Assembly (NCBI RefSeq): GCF_947258925.1
Contig: NZ_CAMYKG010000005.1
Coordinates: 53,615-117,614, forward strand
Length of the DNA stretch: 64,000 nt
Source: an uncultured Eudoraea sp.
GTDB lineage: Bacteria; Bacteroidota; Bacteroidia; Flavobacteriales; Flavobacteriaceae
Reading direction: 5' to 3'
Below, one piece after another: positions 59,779-64,000 of this stretch. A program made the position numbers and the translations under genes. The notes beneath the pieces are model-generated. The model ran no database searches, was not told the origin of the DNA, and worked only from the letters and a program-made list of their open reading frames with translations. Positions within the stretch are counted from its first letter, which is position 1, and each line of letters begins with the position of its first letter.

Positions 59779-61242
59779 ATGAAAAAGATAAAAGAAATGA
59801 AAACCAAAATTTCCTTTATACTTATAGCTTTAAGTACCATCTTTTTGTTTGAAGCATGTAAAGTAGGTCCCGGTTTTAAAACACAGCGTACTGAAATTGA
59901 TTCCACTGCAGTTTACCGTTATGACAGTATTCAATTAGCCATGACAGATTCTGTACTCAATATTAGTTGGTGGGAATTGTTTGATGATCCTGTTTTAGCA
60001 GACTTAATTGCCATTGGTTTAAAGGAGAATAAAGATGTACTTATTGCTTCTTCCAGGATAGAGCAAGCCATGGCACAATTGGGTTTCACTAAGGCAGACA
60101 TGTGGCCAAAGATCGGTTATAACCTTAGTGCTCAAAGAGGGAATGTCATTGCCGGGGCACCCAGCCCTGATTTTTCAGCCCAAAATATTTTCACCGGCTT
60201 TGGAACGCTGAGTTGGGAACTGGACTTCTGGGGTAAATTCAGACGTGCCAATGAAGCCGCAAGGGCAGAACTCCTGGCTTCTGAATATGGACAACGAACC
60301 GTACAAATAGGCTTAATTGCTTCCATTGCAGGCACCTATTACCAATTATTGGATTTTAAGTGGCGAGAATACATCTCCCGGCAAACCCTGGAGTTACGAC
60401 AAAAGTCCTTAAATATCATACAGGCAAGGTATGACGAAGGCATTGTTCCTGAAATTGACCTCAACCAGGCTCAGATTCAACGGGCTATAGCAGCTTCTGC
60501 CGTGCCTCTTTTCCAAAGGTCTGTTGCCCAAACAGAAAATGCACTCGGTATTTTACTGGGTAGAAGTCCGGGACCTATTACCACCGGTACTGAGCTGGAG
60601 GAACAGCAGTTACCTCCTGATATTCCTGTGGGATTGCCCTCAATGCTAATGGAAAGAAGACCGGATATCCTTAGGGCTGAAGCTTTGTTACACGGGCAAA
60701 ATGCAAGAATTGGCGTAGCAGTTGCACAAAGATTTCCATCCATAAGTCTTACGGGCTTACTTGGTGTTGCCAGTGGTGATATTTCTACTATCACCTCCAA
60801 TCCGGCAGCCTGGGCTATTAGCGGTAGTCTTCTGGGGCCTTTGTTTGAATTTGGTAAAAATAAACGTCGGGTGGAAATTGAGCGAAAGATAACTGAACAA
60901 ATTCTGTATGAATACCAGCGAACCATAATCATAGCTTTTCAGGAAGTAGAAGATGCCCTTGTGGAAATAAGTACGCTTAAGGAAGAAAGACAGGCCAGAA
61001 AAGACCATGTAGCCGCGGCGAACAATGCGCAATATCTATCGGGTGAACGATACGATAAGGGAGTTACCAGTTTCCTTGAATTAATTGAAAGTCAAAGGCA
61101 GGCATTTGAAGCACAATTAAGTCTATCTGAAACTACCCAGGAACTTTTCAATGCTTATGTAAAACTTTATAAAGCACTTGGTGGTGGATGGCTGTCGGAG
61201 GAAGAATTGAATACAACCATAAATGCGGCTTCACAGGAATAA
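59779..61242 (+). CDS. RND efflux outer membrane factor (NodT/OprM family)
   Basis: A 487-residue TolC-like lipoprotein channel. The lipobox Cys is in LFEACKVGPGFK, and the conserved start of the NodT family follows: WWELFDDPVLADLI, then the repeat pair ARYDEGIVPEIDLNQAQ and GERYDKGVTSFLELIESQRQAFEAQL, marking the two structural repeats. RRPDILRAEALL is another signature. The start at 59779 is one nucleotide after the pump stop; an ATG at 59797 directly before MKTKISFIL is an alternative, and upstream ATGs lie inside the pump gene. Last gene of the efflux operon. Confidence 0.93.
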   Translation: MKKIKEMKTKISFILIALSTIFLFEACKVGPGFKTQRTEIDSTAVYRYDSIQLAMTDSVLNISWWELFDDPVLADLIAIGLKENKDVLIASSRIEQAMAQLGFTKADMWPKIGYNLSAQRGNVIAGAPSPDFSAQNIFTGFGTLSWELDFWGKFRRANEAARAELLASEYGQRTVQIGLIASIAGTYYQLLDFKWREYISRQTLELRQKSLNIIQARYDEGIVPEIDLNQAQIQRAIAASAVPLFQRSVAQTENALGILLGRSPGPITTGTELEEQQLPPDIPVGLPSMLMERRPDILRAEALLHGQNARIGVAVAQRFPSISLTGLLGVASGDISTITSNPAAWAISGSLLGPLFEFGKNKRRVEIERKITEQILYEYQRTIIIAFQEVEDALVEISTLKEERQARKDHVAAANNAQYLSGERYDKGVTSFLELIESQRQAFEAQLSLSETTQELFNAYVKLYKALGGGWLSEEELNTTINAASQE

Positions 61243-61258
61243 GTAAATTATAACTATT

Positions 61259-61567
61259 ATGAATAAAACTATTTTTAAATTAGTTTTCATATTTTGTTTT
61301 TAACTATTATTCTCTTGCTCGATTTTTGCGCTGTGAGTTAAAAGGGAAATTCAATGGTCAGATTATCCTTTTCCTATTCTGGAAGAATTTAAAAAACGAC
61401 TAAAATTTGACCTTACAATCGTTCCTGAAACACGAAAGTCTGATCATCCCGGAAAACTGAAAATTGCTTTTTGTATATAAAAAGGTAACCATGAAAATGG
61501 ATCAATAGAACCAATTCGTTTGAATCCTATTTATCTCATTTGCCAACATAACATAGGTAAAGGATAG
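61259..61567 (+). pseudogene. Small lipoprotein-like pseudogene with three in-frame stops
   Basis: One reading frame from ATG 61259 gives a lipoprotein-type signal (MNKTIFKLVFIFCF, stop, LLFSC) and then a coding-like stretch (EIQWSDYPFPILEEFKKRL, KFDLTIVPETRKSDHPGKLK), interrupted by TAA (61301), TGA (61334) and TAA (61478) and ending at TAG (61565-61567). The frame itself never shifts. Family not recognised. It starts 16 nt after the efflux operon. Confidence 0.5.
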
Positions 61568-61762
61568 AAGTAATAGCTTAATTGCTTCTTAAATTTATAC
61601 ATTCAAATTTACAATCCATACAATATAATAGGATAAAGTTGGTGGATTATACTGTCAATGCATTTAGATCTCTTTATAGCATATTAACAAAATTTTAGTC
61701 TTCAATATTTGATATTCTCCCACTCATCCTTTAACATATAAAGGAATATTAAAATAAATATT

Positions 61763-61906
61763 ATGGGAAATATTAGAGATAAAAGAAAATTTAAAAGAAA
61801 AGTAGAACAAACCAATCCTACCAATCCTACAGGGAATATCAACATTGATACCAATAAGTTTGATATTGATAAGGAAACCATTAAAGAACAACAAAACAAA
61901 AGGTAA
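61763..61906 (+). CDS. Small hydrophilic protein, 47 residues
   Basis: A 47-residue reading frame, MGNIRDKRKFKRKVEQ at the start and DKETIKEQQNKR at the end, with an internal NPTNPTGNINIDTN stretch. It is highly basic and polar, without any membrane segment, Cys or known motif. Codon use is ordinary for the window and an A-rich region precedes the ATG, as before real genes here. It stands alone in a gene-poor interval. A translated small protein is plausible but unproven. Confidence 0.45.
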   Translation: MGNIRDKRKFKRKVEQTNPTNPTGNINIDTNKFDIDKETIKEQQNKR

Positions 61907-62110
61907 CAATTTATCTTTCCTCATCAAATTAAAATGCTATGCCAGGAAAAGTATTGCTTTTTTAATACCATTAACCGAAACTGCTTAGGTCCCGAAAATT
62001 TAAAAAAATAACCTTATAGACTGTATCCTTCTGTGTGAAACGGGTTTTTAATTATCCCGGAAAAGCCTAAGATAATTTGGATACTGTAAAAATTCTGTTA
62101 AATTATAAGA

Positions 62111-62485
62111 ATGATAAGAAAGCAAAAATTAAAAAACAGAGCAATTTTAGAAAAATCAGTTAATCATCTTCAAGCTCAGGGTTTTGAAAATATCAAAGCC
62201 GATATGCCTGGTTACGAAACTCCCAAGAGCTTTTTAAAGAAAGGTACCGGATCTAACATGGTGCCAGACATATCAGCCTTTAAGAACGGGAAAAAACACT
62301 ACTTCGATATCAGTCTTAAATTAGACAAACCCAGCATTTTAAAGTCAAAATGGTTATTATTGGACACCTATAGTCGTCTGAACGAAGCCGTTTTTAAAAT
62401 TATTACTACCAAAGGACATTTTAAGTTTACCGACCAATTATTGGAGGATATTAACCTTACAAATAAAGAACCCTTAAAGATTTAA
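62111..62485 (+). CDS. Unknown 124-residue protein, possibly nuclease-like
   Basis: A basic soluble protein without signal peptide. The middle has NMVPDISAFKNGKKHYFDISLKLDK, a PD...FDIxLK arrangement that recalls the PD-(D/E)xK nuclease core (Asp after a hydrophobic strand, then an acidic residue and Lys on the next strand), although the final spacing differs (D-I-S-L-K). Full-length homology is not recognised. No partner gene is adjacent. An alternative is a non-catalytic relative of the restriction-endonuclease-like fold. Confidence 0.6.
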   Translation: MIRKQKLKNRAILEKSVNHLQAQGFENIKADMPGYETPKSFLKKGTGSNMVPDISAFKNGKKHYFDISLKLDKPSILKSKWLLLDTYSRLNEAVFKIITTKGHFKFTDQLLEDINLTNKEPLKI

Positions 62486-63081
62486 GCCCTTATTTCAATC
62501 CTTACGGTTAAGAGCTCATGATGTTGTGCAGACTGTTATGGTTTGGATCTGAGTTTTGTCTCGAGAAGTTTTAACTGCCATGATTTAGCTTTCCCCGGGC
62601 TCCTTCAGGATGCTACCTGTGCAACCAATATAAAACCTGAATTCATATCATAGATGACTACGATGAAAATACGTCTTTTAACAGGGTCTGTTTGTTCTGA
62701 AAATGCAGCATATTTCAAATTCAATCAATGCCTAAAACAATTACTCTATCAAAAGTTTTACTCTGAAATTTGAAATTGCCGGGTGGCATTGCCGCTATCA
62801 TCTATAGAATTATTAGCAAAGGTTAAATGATGTTAAAAACTTGACTTTCTGCACTATATATATTAGATTAATTACATGAATAATATGAAACTCTTTCTAA
62901 AACAGGTAATTTTCTAAGTCAAGTAATTGGCTTAACTTCTTCTCTTCCGGAGATTTTTCTCTCCTTATTTTAAACACTATAAATGCTTTAAACATCTAAG
63001 AAACGATTACAATATCGTCTTCGAGGGTTAAAGCTCATAGTAGAAAATTTATCACGAATTAATTCAAAAACAATAAAAAAA
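62486..63081 (+). other. Gene-poor interval before the Dps gene
   Basis: 596 bp without a convincing gene. Short open stretches on both strands (for example 39 codons from about 62655) look like decayed coding sequence but match nothing I recognise. The Dps promoter should lie near the end, but no clear TAnnTTTG box or FNR-like palindrome was found there. Confidence 0.5.
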
Positions 63082-63579
63082 ATGGAAAACATTAAAACAC
63101 CAAAAAGTAAAGAATATAAAAAATTAGGTTTTACATATTTAGAGACAGCAGAAATAGTCATTAATCTTAATACATTGTTGGCTAATTATCATGTCTTCTA
63201 CAATAAGTTGAGAAACTTTCACTGGAATATAGAAGGCCCCGAATTTTTTGAGCTGCATGAAGAATTTGAAAAAGAATACAATACTGTACAACAGAATATT
63301 GATATTGTTGCCGAACGAATAAGGGTATTCGGAATTAAACCAAACTTTACAATGAAGAAGACTTTGGAACTTTCTGAAATAAAGGAAACAAAGCAAAATC
63401 TCTCCGCCATTGAAATGGTAAGGGAAGTTCTAAGGGATTTCGAAATTCTGCATGACAATATGATGTCCGCCATTGGTTCATCTCTCGATACCGGTGACAT
63501 TGCCACAGAACAAATATTGACAGACTTTTTGAGAGCATTGGAAAAAAGAAATTGGATGTTCACTTCATTCCTCAAATAG
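63082..63579 (+). CDS. dps: Dps family ferritin-like DNA-protection protein
   Basis: A 165-residue four-helix protein of the Dps family, which oxidises and stores iron and shields DNA in starved or oxidatively stressed cells. The inter-subunit ferroxidase residues are in NFHWNIEGPEFFELHEEFEKEY (His and Glu/Asp positions) and the conserved DIVAERIRVFG follows. Length is standard. Only a mildly basic N-terminus precedes the fold, so DNA binding may be weak. No operator of the FNR-like set is found upstream. It is followed by a hairpin and the tRNA-Val(TAC) region. Confidence 0.93.
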   Translation: MENIKTPKSKEYKKLGFTYLETAEIVINLNTLLANYHVFYNKLRNFHWNIEGPEFFELHEEFEKEYNTVQQNIDIVAERIRVFGIKPNFTMKKTLELSEIKETKQNLSAIEMVREVLRDFEILHDNMMSAIGSSLDTGDIATEQILTDFLRALEKRNWMFTSFLK

Positions 63580-63606
63580 AAATTTGACTTTCTACGTGAA
63601 TATAAA

Positions 63607-63631
63607 AACCCAAGCCGGTCGGCGTGGGTTT
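63607..63631. terminator. Terminator between dps and the tRNA-tail repeats
   Basis: Stem acccaagccg / cggcgtgggt with one mismatch and a 5-nt turn, followed by a T-run on the plus strand (63629-63634) and preceded by A's. It serves dps on the plus strand and repeat unit R2 on the minus strand. Confidence 0.75.
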
Positions 63632-63634
63632 TTT

Positions 63635-63710
63635 GCTTGATGTGGGCCTTACTGGATTACCTCATCCTATTCAGTGAGCCATTGGGAGACCGCTTCTGCA
63701 AATAGAAAAC
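63635..63710 (-). repeat. Decayed tRNA-tail repeat unit R2
   Basis: Plus-strand gcttgatgtgggcc at the left end copies the region after and including the acceptor tail of tRNA-Val(TAC), followed by tactggatt of its T arm; then the sequence degenerates and ends in the core accgcttctgcaaatagaaa (63689-63708). On the minus strand: core, decayed body, tRNA-like tail, terminator. Confidence 0.65.
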
Positions 63711-63734
63711 ACGCAGCCGCAAATAGGGCTGCGT
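63711..63734. repeat. Stem-loop with a core-like loop
   Basis: An 8-bp perfect stem (acgcagcc with ggctgcgt) around the loop gcaaatag, which repeats the centre of the R1-R3 core (gcaaatag). It directly adjoins the R2 core. Confidence 0.55.
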
Positions 63735-63749
63735 AGCTCTTTCTTTCCC

Positions 63750-63799
63750 TGCTACTGGATTAGATATCCATCGGGAAACCGCTCCTGCAAATAGAAAAC
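63750..63799 (-). repeat. Decayed tRNA-tail repeat unit R3
   Basis: The left part tgctactggatt recalls the T arm of tRNA-Val(TAC); the right part (63769-63799) matches the end of R2 (63680-63710) over 31 nt with four differences and contains the same core as R1. It is followed by a terminator-like hairpin at 63802-63818. Confidence 0.6.
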
Positions 63800-63801
63800 T
63801 T

Positions 63802-63818
63802 GCAGGCTAAAAGCCTGC
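63802..63818 (+). terminator. Terminator hairpin after R3
   Basis: Stem gcaggct / agcctgc (7 bp, loop aaa) followed by seven T on the plus strand. Confidence 0.6.
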
Positions 63819-63875
63819 TTTTTTTTATTCCTTAACAAAAGCTCAAACGAGTTTGGCTTTCTAAATGGAATAAAA

Positions 63876-63899
63876 AAACCTGCGCCGTTTGGCGCAGGT
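63876..63899 (-). terminator. tRNA-Val(TAC) terminator
   Basis: A 10-bp perfect stem (aacctgcgcc with ggcgcaggtt), loop gttt, then a T-run on the minus strand. It starts 14 nt after the mature tRNA end. Confidence 0.85.
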
Positions 63900-63912
63900 T
63901 ATCTGCTTGATG

Positions 63913-63987
63913 TGGGCCCTACTGGATTCGAACCAGTGACCCCCTGCTTGTAAGGCAGGTGCTCTGAACCAACTGAGCTAAGAGCCC
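63913..63987 (-). tRNA. tRNA-Val (anticodon TAC)
   Basis: A 75-nt cloverleaf on the minus strand. The acceptor GGGCTCT pairs with AGGGCCC (one G-U), discriminator A; the D arm is TAGCTCAGTTGG; the anticodon stem CCTGC/GCAGG encloses loop CTTACAA (anticodon TAC, valine); the T arm is CACTGG TTCGAAT CCAGT. CCA is not encoded. Confidence 0.96.
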
Positions 63988-64000
63988 CTAAGGGGATGCA

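Larger units (their letters stand above)
61243..62110 (+). other. Gene-poor interval after the efflux operon
   Basis: 868 bp holding the pseudogene at 61259-61567, the 47-residue frame at 61763-61906 and otherwise AT-rich DNA in which I see no RNA, repeat or terminator. Overlapping minus-strand frames of 65-67 codons opposite the small gene are hydrophobic by complementarity and probably not real. Confidence 0.5.

Noticed and set aside
61702..61927. Hydrophobic 65-67 codon frames on the minus strand
   Set aside because: They are the complement of a Lys/Asn-rich plus-strand frame; hydrophobicity arises from base composition and no start context or homology supports them.

Overview
The window looks like chromosome of a Flavobacteriaceae-type Bacteroidetes. 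The evidence is the porV - gldJ - murF neighbourhood (type IX secretion and gliding), the near absence of Shine-Dalgarno sequences, AT-rich intergenic DNA, and many promoters with a TAnnTTTG -7 box instead of a sigma70 -10. No insertion sequence, prophage, CRISPR array or rRNA operon was seen.

Region 1 (1-27.7 kb) is ordinary core genome. It holds the end of an M3 oligopeptidase, a rhodanese lipoprotein, an ECF-type sigma factor with a tiny zinc-finger partner, gcvP, a FabH-like ketosynthase / methyltransferase / glycosyltransferase group, a PafA-like phosphatase, an MlaE-MlaF pair, a DUF389 protein, manC and a SprT-like protein, an SDR and an M28 peptidase, pdhA-pdhC, cdd, porV, gldJ, murF, tRNA-Val(GAC), xth and a CPA1 Na+/H+ antiporter.

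Region 2 (27.8-55.3 kb) is a dense block of stress, envelope and energy genes: Hsp20, patatin, a YtxH/holin-like operon, ackA-pta, four two-domain universal stress proteins, a DUF2267 protein, SDR/DUF5661/GNAT-YoaP, SPFH, a zinc-ribbon/SRPBCC/DUF998 operon, a flavin reductase/M20/DUF1611 operon, a site-2 protease with CBS domains, a cysteine-less ArsC-like protein, CDP-alcohol phosphatidyltransferase, a GyrI-like protein, a complete MlaE-MlaF-MlaD transporter, an L,D-transpeptidase and an outer membrane protein. The main discovery here is regulatory. Eleven copies of a 14-bp palindrome (ATGAY-N4-RTCAT, FNR-box geometry) lie before these transcription units. In all twelve promoter orientations the palindrome ends exactly 22 nt before a -7 box (TAnnTTTG or a close variant), so its centre falls near -41.5, the class II activator position of the CRP/FNR superfamily. 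Gene content and promoter geometry together suggest one large CRP/FNR-controlled low-oxygen or energy-stress (dormancy-like) regulon. The regulator gene is not in the window.

Region 3 (55.4-64 kb) carries a complete RND efflux operon (adaptor, pump, outer membrane factor). It is followed by about 1.8 kb of gene-poor DNA with a lipoprotein pseudogene and small unknown genes, then a Dps-like ferritin and tRNA-Val(TAC). Both tRNA-Val genes are accompanied on their 3' side by decayed tRNA-tail repeats sharing a conserved core and terminator hairpins.
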